Shown here: positions 25,818-35,427 of the stretch, one piece after another | How the letters are laid out: every line of letters starts with the position of its first letter | Position numbering within the stretch: the first letter of the stretch is position 1 | Assembly (NCBI GenBank): GCA_963826505.1 | Contig: CAWGXG010000008.1 | Location: 1,116,001 to 1,180,000, forward strand | Source: CAWGXG01 sp963826505 | Lineage (GTDB): Bacteria > Chloroflexota > Anaerolineae > Aggregatilineales > Aggregatilineaceae | DNA: 64,000 nucleotides | Direction of reading: 5' to 3' | Notes under the pieces: generated by a model | Seen by the model: the letters and a program-made list of their open reading frames with translations, nothing else | The model's database searches: none | What the model was told of the DNA's origin: nothing | Made by a program: the position numbers and the translations under genes

Positions 25818-27063
25818 ATGACCTCACAACCACGTTCGCAGTCCGACGCGCAACCTGCCTGGCGCAATCTGCCCCGCAACGTCTGGATCGTCACCCTGGT
25901 GAGTTTCCTCACCGACATCTCAAGCGAGATGGTGTTCAACCTGCTGCCGTTGTTTCTGAGCAATGTGCTTGGCGTCAAGACCAATATCATTGGCGTGATT
26001 GAAGGCATCGCGGAGACCACCGCCAGCTTACTCAAAGTCTTCTCGGGCTGGTTGTCGGACCGCCTCCACCAGCGCAAATGGCTGACGGTCGCGGGGTACG
26101 GGCTGTCCACTATTTCCAAGCCTTTCCTCTATCTGGTCACCTCATGGTGGGGGGTGCTGGGCGTCCGCTTCAGCGATAGGGTTGGCAAAGGCATTCGCAC
26201 CGCTCCGCGCGATGCGCTCATCGCCGACTCCATCGACGAGCAGCACAGGGGCATCGCTTTTGGGCTGCACCGCGCCGGGGACACAGCCGGGGCCGCGCTT
26301 GGCATTCTGATCGCGCTCCTGGTAGTCCTCGCCACGCAATCCGGAGATGTCCACTTGGAGCGCGGCACTTTTCACACCATTGTGCTGATCAGCATCATTC
26401 CCGCAGCACTGGCCGTCGTGGCATTGGCACTCGGCGCGCGTGACGTCCCAATCGCCGGACAGCGCCGCGCCCCCAGTCTGACTCTGGCCGGTTTCGACCT
26501 GCGTTTTCGCTGGTTCCTGATCGCCGTGGTGGTCTTTACACTCGGTAATTCCGCCGACGCTTTCCTGATCTTGCGCGCACAAGATCGCGGTCTCAGTGTG
26601 GCGGGCGTGCTAGGCATGCTCCTGACCTTCAACATCGTCTATGCCACCTTGGCCGGTCCAGCAGGCGCGCTGTCCGATCGCATCGGGCGCCGCTCGCCTG
26701 ATTCTGGCCGGATGGTCCGCTTACGGGCTGCTCTATCTCGGTTTTGCGCTGGTCGGTGAAGCGTGGCAAATGTGGGTGTTGTACGCACTCTACGGCCTGT
26801 ATTACGGCGCGACTGAGGGCACGGCCAAAGCCCTGGTCGCAGATCTCGTTCCGCCGGATCAACGCGGCACCGCCTATGGAGTCTATAATGCCGCGGTGGG
26901 CGTTATGGCGCTCCCGGCCAGCATCCTGGCAGGCGTCCTCTGGCAAGGCGCCTTCGGTTGGAACGGTTTCGGAGCGGGCGCGCCCTTCCTGTTCGGCGCA
27001 CTCATGGCGCTGTGCGCTGTGGCCATCTTCGTCACGACGCAGACGCGCCGCACCGCCCCGTGA
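25818..27063 (+). pseudogene. MFS transporter, one-base frameshift
   Basis: Two frames together encode a major facilitator superfamily protein of about 414 residues with about 12 helices. The N-terminal part has VSFLTDISSEMVFNLLPLFL and the inter-helix loop DRVGKGIRTAPRDALIADS, typical of a bacterial MFS branch often annotated as a sugar- or drug-type transporter. The break lies at 26694: skipping a T after GRR joins LSDRIGRR to RLILAGWSAYGLLYLGF, restoring the second half up to 27063. The promoter at 25739-25766 favours the ATG at 25818 over a TTG at 25776. Substrate unknown. The gene is alone between a terminator and the convergent iorB gene. The break resembles the other single-base breaks in this window. 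Confidence 0.82.
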
Positions 27064-27147
27064 ACAACCCGTGTGTCAAATGGAATAGAAGCGAACAGAG
27101 GAGCGCAGCGCGTGCTCCTCTGTTTTCTCCAAATCGGAAAGCCCTGT

Positions 27148-27729
27148 TCACGCCATTGCCGCGACCAACTCCCGCCCGCGCCGGAACGCGTCGAGATTCT
27201 GTTCGACGACACTGTCGCCTTTCCGCCCAAAGATCGATCGAATCGCGGCTTCGAGTTCAACCGCGCCAATCGGGATAAACGCTGACGCTGCGCCCAACAA
27301 CACCATATTCGATGCTCGTACGGCGCGCATAGCTTTGGCCTCGGCCGTGGCGTCGACCAGCACCGCGCGCGGATACCCGCGCAGTGCAGCCAGAATCGTG
27401 TCAAGATCGGGGTAATTGTCGATGTTCACCACCGGCGCGCTGTCCGCCACGATCACCCCATCCGGAGCCAGAAACGGCACATAGCGCAGTGTTTCCATCG
27501 GCTCCATGGACAGCACCATGTCCGCGTGTCCTTCCGCGATCAGATCGGAATGGATAGTCCGGTCGGCGATGCGCAGGTGGCTCTGCACCGCACCGCCGCG
27601 CTGCGACATGCCGTGCACTTCGGCCTGTTTGATGCGCAGCCCGCCGTCTACCGCCGCCACGCTGACGATCGCAGCAATCGACAATACGCCTTGACCGCCC
27701 ACGCCCGCCAGGATCATATCGTATTTCAT
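27148..27729 (-). CDS. iorB: Indolepyruvate:ferredoxin oxidoreductase subunit beta
   Basis: A 193-residue protein of the pyruvate/ketoisovalerate oxidoreductase gamma type. It opens with MKYDMILAGVGGQGV (G9-G14 binding loop) and contains QAEVHGMSQRGGAVQSHLRI, the conserved core of IorB. With IorA it oxidatively decarboxylates aryl pyruvates (from Trp, Phe, Tyr) to aryl acetyl-CoA, reducing ferredoxin. The ATG at 27729 overlaps the iorA stop by four bases (ATGA), so the two subunits are translationally coupled. Length fits the family (about 190-200). It implies anaerobic amino-acid catabolism, or the reverse reaction for aromatic amino-acid synthesis. Confidence 0.93.
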   Translation of the reverse strand: MKYDMILAGVGGQGVLSIAAIVSVAAVDGGLRIKQAEVHGMSQRGGAVQSHLRIADRTIHSDLIAEGHADMVLSMEPMETLRYVPFLAPDGVIVADSAPVVNIDNYPDLDTILAALRGYPRAVLVDATAEAKAMRAVRASNMVLLGAASAFIPIGAVELEAAIRSIFGRKGDSVVEQNLDAFRRGRELVAAMA

Positions 27730-29323
27730 GCCTTCGCCTTTCTGCCGCGCTTGGCCGTTTCGATGCACTCGCGCCGCGCGATAATCACCGACACGCCGTC
27801 ATACGCCAGCTCTTCGCTGATCACGGCAACATTTGCCTCGTGCTGGCGCGGCAGGGGTGTGATCACGCGCACATGCTCCGCCGGGACTCCCATCCCGACC
27901 GCGATATCCTCAAGATGCCCCTGCCCCGGTGAGTGCTGCCCGCCGGTCATGGCTGTTGTTTCGTTGTCGAGGATGAGCACTTTGATCGACAACCTGGCGT
28001 TCACCACGTCGAGCAAACCTGTCATGCCCGAATGGCTGAACGTCGAATCGCCGATCACCGCCACGGAAGGTGTGAGGCCCGCATCCGCCGCGCCTTTCGC
28101 CATCGTGACGGATGCGCCCATATCCACGCACGAGTTAATCGCGTTATAGGGTGGCATAACGCCCAACGTATAGCATCCGATGTCGGAAAATACGCGTCCC
28201 TTGGAGTAAGGCTCAAGTGCCGCGTTCAGTGCGCGGTAGGTGTCCCCGTGCGGGCAGCCCTGGCAGAGCTGCGGCGGGCGATCAGCTACAATCTCCGGTA
28301 CCTCGAAGACCGCCCCGCCGTCGCGCAGACCCAACGCCTGCGCCACCAGAGAAGGATTCAGCTCACCCGCGCGCGGCAGCGTGCCATCCAGCCGCCCGCG
28401 CACATTGCCCCCGTCGAACGGATAACCGCGCAGCATCTCTTCAACCAGCGGCATCCCCTCTTCTAGAACCAGGATCGTCTCGCATTCCTTCACCAACCGG
28501 CTCACCATCTGGCGCGGTAGCGGATACTGACCGATCTTCAACACCGGGTGCGGGCAGCCGTCCGGGAAGTTTTCCATCAGGTAGTTGATCGCGATCCCGC
28601 ACGCCAGAATTCCCAGCCGCTTATCTTCGCCGTCCTCGTAATGGTTGAACGGCGACGATCTCCGACTCGGCCTCGAATTCGCGCTGTTTCTCCAGCAGCG
28701 CCGCGTAATAGCGCCGCGCCACCGACGGCAGCAGCACGAATTGCAGCGGATTTTCCGGCAATCTCAGCGGATTTTCCGGCACGCGCTTCGCGCCGGACCA
28801 CGTCCGCTCGCGAATGGGACAGCCGCGTCGTGATCCGCATCAATACGGGCACCTTGTATTTTTCCGAGAACGCGAAGCCGTAAAATGGCATGTCGTAGGC
28901 TTCTTGCTGGTTCGACGGTTCAAGCGCGGGAATTAGCGCGAACCGCGCGTAATAGCGCGTGTCCTGCTCATTTTGCGACGAATGCATCGACGGGTCGTCG
29001 GCGACAGCATACAGCAGTCCGCCGTTAACACCCGTGACAGCCGAATTCATGAAGGGATCCGCCGCCACATTTAGCCCAACGTGCTTCATGCAGACCAGGG
29101 CGCGCTTTCCCGCGTAAGACATCCCCAGCGCCGCTTCCATCGCCGTTTTCTCATTGGCGGCCCAATCGCGGTGCACACCGCGCGCCATCGCATCTTTGGA
29201 CCGCTGGATATATTCGGTGATCTCCGTGGATGGCGTGCCCGGGTACGCATACACGCCGGACAGACCAGCGTCCAGCGCTCCTTGAGCCAGCGCCTCGTTG
29301 CCCAGTGGTACGAACTTCTCCAT
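27726..29323 (-). pseudogene. iorA: Indolepyruvate:ferredoxin oxidoreductase subunit alpha, two one-base frameshifts, no C-terminal ferredoxin domain
   Basis: Joined, the frames encode about 531 residues. The first part from ATG 29323 (AGAGGG upstream) has GNEALAQGALDAGLSGVYAYPGTPSTEI and CMKHVGLNVAADPFMNSA. The frame changes near 28770, giving PENPLRLPENPLQFVLLPS, and again near 28648, entering NHYEDGEDKRLGILACGIA. Each break is mended by removing one base. The last part has the TPP-binding half: QLCQGCPHGDTYRALNAAL, SDIGCYTLG, VIGDSTFSHSG and ILDNETTAMTGGQ. It catalyses ferredoxin-dependent 2-oxoacid decarboxylation with IorB. Unusually, it ends at IIARRECIETAKRGRK, exactly where the two-cluster ferredoxin domain normally begins; iorB starts in the stop codon, so this short end looks genuine. 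Confidence 0.87.
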
Positions 29324-29700
29324 ACAGCACCCTCTCATAATCCAAATATTGTTCTGACTATTCACGCTAACGATAATCCCAGTATACGCACCGCCCCCCC
29401 GCTCAACCATAGCATTCCGCCACTTCTTGCCGTGCCGAACGATACTACCACCCAACAGCCAGACGCTTCTAAATTGATCATTGAGCCCATTGTGCAACGC
29501 AACTCTGGACGCCCCCTTTCAGCTTAGGGTATAATGGCCTGCTCATTTGCCCGCCGGGGCCGTCTCGCGTGCCCCCACTCCCGGTCCCAATCCGGCCTTT
29601 TGGCAGCATACGCGCAGTTCATCTCGCCTTCGTACCATAGACTGACGGTCAACCTGCTTGGCTGAGGTCGCCTGTAGTTCTTCATCGGGAGAAGCGATTC
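29324..29700. other. Divergent intergenic region between iorA and the ABC exporter genes
   Basis: 377 bases without a gene. It holds the plus-strand promoter described separately at 29506-29535 and, on the minus strand, a possible -10 box TATACT (29386-29381) about 60 bases before iorA, with no good -35. A run of C at 29394-29400 lies just upstream. Nothing else was recognised. Confidence 0.6.
29506..29535 (+). promoter_or_regulatory. Promoter of the ABC exporter operon
   Basis: A perfect TATAAT at 29530-29535, with TGGACG at 29506-29511 eighteen bases before it. The -35 box is only moderate. Confidence 0.6.
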
Positions 29701-31629
29701 ATGAAGATTCTGTTACGAATCCTGCGCTACATTCGACCCTATTGGCGCGTCGCCATCGTCGTCTATGCCTGCCTGATCGGAGCAACCCTGCTCACCCTCA
29801 TCACGCCGCGTCTGATCGGCAGCGCGGTCGATGCGGCTCTTGGTTCAGGCAACCATTTCGCGCTATATCCCGACAGTTGGAGCCGCGAGCATACGCTCGT
29901 CATGACCTCCATTCTGATCATCATCATCGCCATCGTCCGGGGATTCATCAATTTCGGTCAGCGCTACGGTACCCAGTGGTTGGGCCGCAAAATCGCCTAC
30001 GACTTGCGCCTGGATTTCTTCGTGCATCTCCAACGGCTGCCCTTCTCATTCTACGATCGCATTCGCATCGGACAATTGATGAGTCGTGCCATCGGCGACG
30101 TGGACGAAATCCGGTTCTTTGCTGGCATCGTGATCGGCGATGTGCTCAACCTGATCGTGCTGTTGGTTGGGATTTACGGCATTATGTTCAGCCGCAACGC
30201 CGGTCTGGCCCTGATCTTCCTGCTGCCCATGCCGGTCCTGTTCGTCATTGCGTACCTGTTCGGCATTCGCATCGAGCCGCTCGTCGGCACGATTCGGTCC
30301 GCGCGCGGCGAGATGTACGCGCGTATCCAGGAAAACCTCTCCCAGATCGTCGTCGTCAAAGCCTTCGCGCGCGAAGACTACGCCAAAGACCGCTTTGAAG
30401 AGGATAACACCCGCGTATTGAATGCATGGATCAAGCAGGCGCGGCTTTTTACACTCTCGCTGCCGGTTATCTGGGCTTTCGTCGGCCTCTTGAGCTTCGT
30501 CCTGCTCTACTTCGGCGGACACCGCGTGCTCAAGGGCTCGCTGACGCTGGGCATGCTGGTCGAGTTCAACGCCTATGTCGGGCTACTGGCGCTGCCCACC
30601 AACCGGCTGGCCTTCATGATCGATGTGACGGCCCGTGCCATCGCCAACGGCAAGCGCATCTTTGCCATCATGGATACGACGCCGGAGATCAAGACTCCGC
30701 TGGGTGCCACGAATCCCGGCCCGTTGAGCGGCAACGTTCGCTTTGACAACGTGTCCTTCGTATACGGCGCGCGCGAAGACGAGCCCGAGGTCGAGGTCCT
30801 CAACAACGTGTCCTTTGAAGCCGCGCCTGACACGGTGACCGCGATCGTGGGCACTACCGGCAGCGGCAAGACCACGCTCATCGACCTGATCCCGCGCTTC
30901 TACGACGTATCTGACGGCAGCATCACGATCGACGATTATGACGTGCGCGAACTGCCGCTCAAGCTGTTGCGCGCGCAGGTCGGTTATGTGATGCAGAATA
31001 CCTTCTTGTTCAATGCCACTATCCACGAGAACATCGCCATCGGTCGACCCGACGCCACACGTGAAGAAACGCTTGCGGCAGCCCAGGCGGCCCGCGCCCA
31101 CGATTTCATCATGGAGTTCGAAGACGGCTACGACACCCTTGTTGGCGAGCGAGGTGTCACCCTGTCCGGCGGTCAGCGCCAGCGCATCGCTATCGCACGC
31201 GCTCTGTTGGTCAACCCGCGCATCCTGATTCTCGATGACGCTACCGCCAGCGTCGACAGCCGCACCGAGTACGAAATCCGCGCCGCACTGCAAACGTTGA
31301 TGCAGGGCCGGACAACTCTGATCGTTGCCCAGCGGCTGAGCACGGTCATGCACGCCGACCAGATTCTGATGCTCGAACACGGGCGTATCGTGGAACGCGG
31401 TACCCACAGCGACCTGCTCGCCTTGCAGGGTCGTTACGCACACCTGTGGCGGCTGCAAACCGATCAAGAAGAGCCAGAAGAGGATATTCGAGGTATCGGG
31501 CGCGCCGACGAAGATACGCTTCCGGCTGCGGCCGCCCCGCTACCGCTCGATGACCGTCGCGCTGAAAAACGCGCGACCGCCGAATTCGCCGCAACGACTT
31601 CCCGCCGTGACCCGCGTAAAGAGGAATAG
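29701..31629 (+). CDS. ABC exporter half-transporter with degenerate ATP site
   Basis: A 642-residue membrane-ATPase fusion. Residues about 1-325 form six helices with the usual exporter coupling sequences (LPFSFYDRIRIGQLMSR). The ATPase domain has Walker A GTTGSGKTT (K390) and signature LSGGQRQR (from L488). Two catalytic positions deviate: Walker B reads LDDATAS, so Asp513 stands where the catalytic Glu belongs, and the H-loop reads AQRLST, with Q544 in place of His. This matches the degenerate subunit of heterodimeric exporters such as TM287/288 and BmrCD. The partner begins three bases after the stop. GGGAGAAG precedes the ATG. The pair probably exports a lipid, peptide or drug-like compound; the substrate is unknown. 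The C-terminal 45 residues are a charged tail. Confidence 0.92.
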   Translation: MKILLRILRYIRPYWRVAIVVYACLIGATLLTLITPRLIGSAVDAALGSGNHFALYPDSWSREHTLVMTSILIIIIAIVRGFINFGQRYGTQWLGRKIAYDLRLDFFVHLQRLPFSFYDRIRIGQLMSRAIGDVDEIRFFAGIVIGDVLNLIVLLVGIYGIMFSRNAGLALIFLLPMPVLFVIAYLFGIRIEPLVGTIRSARGEMYARIQENLSQIVVVKAFAREDYAKDRFEEDNTRVLNAWIKQARLFTLSLPVIWAFVGLLSFVLLYFGGHRVLKGSLTLGMLVEFNAYVGLLALPTNRLAFMIDVTARAIANGKRIFAIMDTTPEIKTPLGATNPGPLSGNVRFDNVSFVYGAREDEPEVEVLNNVSFEAAPDTVTAIVGTTGSGKTTLIDLIPRFYDVSDGSITIDDYDVRELPLKLLRAQVGYVMQNTFLFNATIHENIAIGRPDATREETLAAAQAARAHDFIMEFEDGYDTLVGERGVTLSGGQRQRIAIARALLVNPRILILDDATASVDSRTEYEIRAALQTLMQGRTTLIVAQRLSTVMHADQILMLEHGRIVERGTHSDLLALQGRYAHLWRLQTDQEEPEEDIRGIGRADEDTLPAAAAPLPLDDRRAEKRATAEFAATTSRRDPRKEE

Positions 31630-31632
31630 TTC

Positions 31633-33555
31633 ATGAGCGAGAATACATTCAAGCGCGAACGACCCGTGGGTGAAATCCTGGCAAGGCTGCTCAGCTTCAT
31701 CTCGCCCTACCGCCAACGAGTGATTGGCGTCGTCCTGCTGATGTTTATCACTTCCGGCGCGACCCTGATCTCCCCTGCCCTGGTCCGCCAGGCGATCAAT
31801 AAGGGTCTGGAAGGTCGCGACTCCGCTGCCCTGGCGCGTTACGCGGTCGCCTATCTGGTAGTGATCGCGGTCGAGACCGTATCACTGCGGATTCAACTGC
31901 TGAACATGATCTGGATCGGCCAGCACGCGATCATGAAAGTGCGCGAGCAGATCTTTTTCAAATACCTCGACCTGAACTTGAGTTATTTCGACCACAATCG
32001 CGTGGGCGACTTGATGGCGCGCATCACGGAAGACAGCAACTCGCTGCAAAACTTCATTACGTGGGCTGTCGTCAACACCATCAGCAGTTCGTTCACGCTG
32101 ATCGGCATCATCCTTGTGATGCTGTACTATGATTGGTCTCTCGCTCTGCTCACTTTCACCATTCTGCCCGCCATGTTTGCGCTGTCCATCTGGTGGCGCA
32201 AGCAGTCCAGCAAACGCTACCGCGCCGTGCGCGAAGCCGTTGGCGTCGTGTCGGCCACCTTGCAGGAGAGCCTGTCCGGGATGCGCATCGTGCAGGCATT
32301 CGTGCGCGAATACCACGAACAGGCCCGTTTTCGTACCGTCGCCACAACCGAGATTAACGCCAGCCTGCGCGCCGACAAACTCGCGTCGGTCTTCATGCCC
32401 GGCATCGATGTCATTTCGCAGGTCGGCGTCGCGATCGTGCTAGGGGTGGGTGGGATGCGCGTGGTTAACGGCCAGATGTCCTCCGGGACGCTGGTCGCGT
32501 TCCTGCTCTACCTCAACCTCTTCTTCGACCCGATCCGCGATCTCGCCATGCGCCTGGACCAGTTCCAGGAAGCGTCAGCAGCGGGCGAGCGCATCATCAA
32601 GATTCTCGATACGGAGTCCGAAATTCTGGACCATCCAGAAGCCGTGAGCTTGCCCCGTATTGCGGGAGCCGTCACGTTGTGCGATGTGACATTCCATTAT
32701 ACCAAGCCCGCGACCACGTTCTCCGACGCGCCGCCAGACAGCGTGGTGATGATGTCGGCTGCCTCAAAATCGGCGAAATCCGGCGCCAATGGATCAGATT
32801 CAGCGAACAACGCAGTCTCTGGCGACACTGCCAAGGATCTGGAGGAAGCCAACGAACACGGGGAGGTCCTGCACAATATCGATCTTGTCGTCGAGCCGGG
32901 CCAGACTGTTGCGCTGGTGGGGCATACTGGCGCGGGCAAGAGCACCCTGGTGCGCCTGTTGGGGCGCTTTTACGAAGCGCAGTCGGGCAGCATACTGTTC
33001 GATGGACACGACATCACCCATGTGACCATCAAGTCATTGCGCGATCAGATGGCCTGGGTCCCGCAGGACACCGGACTATTCGCCACGACTATCAACGAGA
33101 ATCTGCGTTATGGACGACTCGACGCCACGCAGGCAGAAATCGAAGCGGCAGCCCGCGACACCGGCGCACACGAGTTCATCGCAGCCATGGCCAAAGGCTA
33201 CGACACGGATGTCGAAGAGGGTGGGTCGCGCCTGAGCGCCGGTCAGCGCCAGCTCATCTCGTTCACACGCGCGCTGCTGGCCGACCCTGCGATCATCGTG
33301 CTTGACGAAGCTACCAGCAGCGTGGATACCATCACCGAGCTGCAAATGCAGGCTGCGCTGGGCAAGCTGCTCGAAAATCGCACGTCGTTTGTCATCGCCC
33401 ACCGGCTCAGCACCATTGTACGTGCCGATCAAGTCATCGTGATGGATCACGGACGGATCATCGAGCGTGGCACCCATCACGAGTTGCTCGCGGCCCAGGG
33501 GCATTACTACGATCTCTATATGACCCAACTGCGCGGCGGACAGGCTGAGGATTGA
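31633..33555 (+). CDS. ABC exporter half-transporter with consensus catalytic residues and an NBD insertion
   Basis: A 640-residue partner of the preceding half-transporter, three bases downstream. After six helices, the ATPase has Walker A GHTGAGKST (K436), Walker B LDEATSS with catalytic E559 and H-loop AHRLST with H590. Its signature reads LSAGQRQL (from L534) rather than LSGGQ, as expected for the subunit whose signature completes the degenerate site. Walker A and B here pair with the canonical signature of the partner, giving one active site. Near residues 360-415 a polar Ser/Ala/Asp-rich insertion of about 45-50 residues (AASKSAKSGANGSDSANNAV) splits the start of the ATPase domain between FHYTKPA and EVLHNIDL; this is not usual in the family. 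Confidence 0.92.
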   Translation: MSENTFKRERPVGEILARLLSFISPYRQRVIGVVLLMFITSGATLISPALVRQAINKGLEGRDSAALARYAVAYLVVIAVETVSLRIQLLNMIWIGQHAIMKVREQIFFKYLDLNLSYFDHNRVGDLMARITEDSNSLQNFITWAVVNTISSSFTLIGIILVMLYYDWSLALLTFTILPAMFALSIWWRKQSSKRYRAVREAVGVVSATLQESLSGMRIVQAFVREYHEQARFRTVATTEINASLRADKLASVFMPGIDVISQVGVAIVLGVGGMRVVNGQMSSGTLVAFLLYLNLFFDPIRDLAMRLDQFQEASAAGERIIKILDTESEILDHPEAVSLPRIAGAVTLCDVTFHYTKPATTFSDAPPDSVVMMSAASKSAKSGANGSDSANNAVSGDTAKDLEEANEHGEVLHNIDLVVEPGQTVALVGHTGAGKSTLVRLLGRFYEAQSGSILFDGHDITHVTIKSLRDQMAWVPQDTGLFATTINENLRYGRLDATQAEIEAAARDTGAHEFIAAMAKGYDTDVEEGGSRLSAGQRQLISFTRALLADPAIIVLDEATSSVDTITELQMQAALGKLLENRTSFVIAHRLSTIVRADQVIVMDHGRIIERGTHHELLAAQGHYYDLYMTQLRGGQAED

Positions 33556-33782
33556 CTTTGACAGAAGCGTCTATGGCCCGCCCTAACCCGACTAAGCGGG
33601 CCCAGACTCATGCCGTCAGGCAGCAGTAGGCAAATCATCGTAGACAAATTCCACGTTTTCGATCACAATACTTCCCTGGAAAGCCGGGCCAGATCGGTTT
33701 GCCGTTGTCTGGCGCCGGTGCCTAAAGCAGACGACCTCCGGCCACGATCCATCACGCGAGAGAAGTGAAAGGACGCTTTACC

Positions 33783-35177
33783 GTGAAAAAACGCAATACC
33801 GTCATCTATGCAATACTGGCTGCCCTGCTGGTTCTCACCATGACGCCGATCGCCGCCAGCGCTGGCACCAATGCGCCCGGCGATGAAGCTGACGTCGCGC
33901 AGAGCGGCCCGACCGCTACCCCCGAAGATCCAATCTGGTTGGCGTTCTCAGCGGCGCGCTCCGCGCTCGAAGAAAAATCCGGTGAGGACCTGACCTGGGT
34001 GCGCTCTTGGACCTTTGAAGAAACCGAATTTGTTGACGGCATCGATAGCTGCCGCACCCTGCTCGAAGACGAAGAACCGCATATGCTCTATTTTGGCTGG
34101 CGCTTCATCATCACATCGCTCACCGGCCACACCTACGAAGTTCGCACGAGCTTCAACCGCCAGATCATCACGGTTTGCGATCAGGTGACGGCCGAACCGG
34201 CGACGGGCGTCGACGTCAGCGCCGATCCAAATCTGCCCGCCCCTGTCACCGGTTCCGCCGTCAGTGGTGCGTTTGAAGTTGGCGGCCAGATCACCGGCCT
34301 CTATCCCGATACCGCTACTGCCCTCACCCGCTCGCGGATGAAATGGGTCAAAATGCAGCTCAGCGTCGGGCAAAGTGGCGCCAGCCTCATCAGCAGCGCC
34401 CACGCCGCAGGCTTCAAGATTCTGCTCTCGGTCATCGGTGACAAGAGCCAGGTCATGAACTCTAGCTACCAGGACACCTATGCCCAGTTCGTCGCCGGTC
34501 TGGCTTCGTCGGGCGCGGATGCCATCGAAATCTGGAACGAAATGAACATCGATCGCGAATGGCCCGCCGGGCAGATCAGCGGCTCCAACTACGTGCCCCT
34601 GCTCGCCAAAGCTTACAATGCGATTAAGACCGCCAACGGCAACACGATGGTCATCACGGGCGCGCTGGCCCCCACCGGCTATTTCGGCGCGGCGGGCTGC
34701 ACCGACCAGGGTTGCAACGATGACGCCTACTCACAGCAGATGGCGGCGGCGGGTGCTGGTTCTTATGCGGACTGCATCGGCGTGCATTACAACGAAGGCA
34801 TCGTCAGCCCGCAGCAGAGCACAGGTGACCCGCGTGACAATTATCCCACGCGGTATTATGGCACCATGCTCAATCGCGCGATTGCGCCTTTCGGCGGCAA
34901 GCAAGCCTGCTTCACCGAGCTTGGCTACCTGACTCCGCAGGGTTACGGTGCGCTGCCTGCCAACTTTGCGTGGGCGCAAAACACGACCGTTGCGCAGCAG
35001 GCGCAGTGGTTAGCTCAGGCCGCGGTTCTGTCGGCCCAGAGCGGCAAAGTGCGCTTGATGATCGTCTTCAACGTGGACTTCACGGTCTGGGGTTCCGATC
35101 CGCAGGCGGGTTATGCGATCATCCGTGCGGATAAATCGTGCCCGGCGTGTGATGCACTTGCTGGCGTACTTCAGTAG
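33783..35177 (+). CDS. Secreted clan-A glycoside hydrolase-like protein
   Basis: A 464-residue exported protein starting at GTG 33783, with AAAGGA nine bases upstream; a GTG at 33765 is an alternative. The signal peptide ends near AASA. Residues about 40-150 form a small alpha/beta domain with two cysteines. From about 165 a TIM barrel resembling GH39/GH5-type clan-A enzymes follows. Expected catalytic residues are present: E253 in EIWNEMN (acid/base) and E379 in CFTELGY (nucleophile), with intervening IGVHYN. It probably hydrolyses a beta-linked glycan outside the cell; specificity is unknown. A GC-rich hairpin follows the stop. It stands alone between the ABC operon and a kinase gene. Confidence 0.8.
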   Translation: MKKRNTVIYAILAALLVLTMTPIAASAGTNAPGDEADVAQSGPTATPEDPIWLAFSAARSALEEKSGEDLTWVRSWTFEETEFVDGIDSCRTLLEDEEPHMLYFGWRFIITSLTGHTYEVRTSFNRQIITVCDQVTAEPATGVDVSADPNLPAPVTGSAVSGAFEVGGQITGLYPDTATALTRSRMKWVKMQLSVGQSGASLISSAHAAGFKILLSVIGDKSQVMNSSYQDTYAQFVAGLASSGADAIEIWNEMNIDREWPAGQISGSNYVPLLAKAYNAIKTANGNTMVITGALAPTGYFGAAGCTDQGCNDDAYSQQMAAAGAGSYADCIGVHYNEGIVSPQQSTGDPRDNYPTRYYGTMLNRAIAPFGGKQACFTELGYLTPQGYGALPANFAWAQNTTVAQQAQWLAQAAVLSAQSGKVRLMIVFNVDFTVWGSDPQAGYAIIRADKSCPACDALAGVLQ

Positions 35178-35211
35178 CAACGACATTTCCAATACGATCG
35201 TATAATCATAA

Positions 35212-35241
35212 CAGGGCGTCCCGAGAGTCTGGGACGCCCTG
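35212..35241 (+). terminator. GC-rich hairpin, probable terminator
   Basis: CAGGGCGTCCC and GGGACGCCCTG form a perfect 11-bp stem with an eight-base loop shortly after the glycosidase stop. No T-run follows on the plus strand, so termination may be inefficient or need a factor. Confidence 0.6.
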
Positions 35242-35427
35242 CCGGTTGTGTGCACATGAACCAGCCTTCGGGGGGCACAAGCTGGATTACGGTCGCATCA
35301 CGCAAAAGAGACATATTGCAAAATTAACGAAAAATTAATCCAAAAAGAAGAAACCTGATTTATACTGAAAGAAAATGTCACGCAAACGTTTCGCGACTAT
35401 GACTTCCCAGCATAACGCGAGGGTGAT

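Noticed and set aside
33568..33610. GGCCCGC/GCGGGCC inverted repeat after the ABC operon as a terminator
   Set aside because: Short stem, 14-base loop and no T-run; it is too weak to claim.
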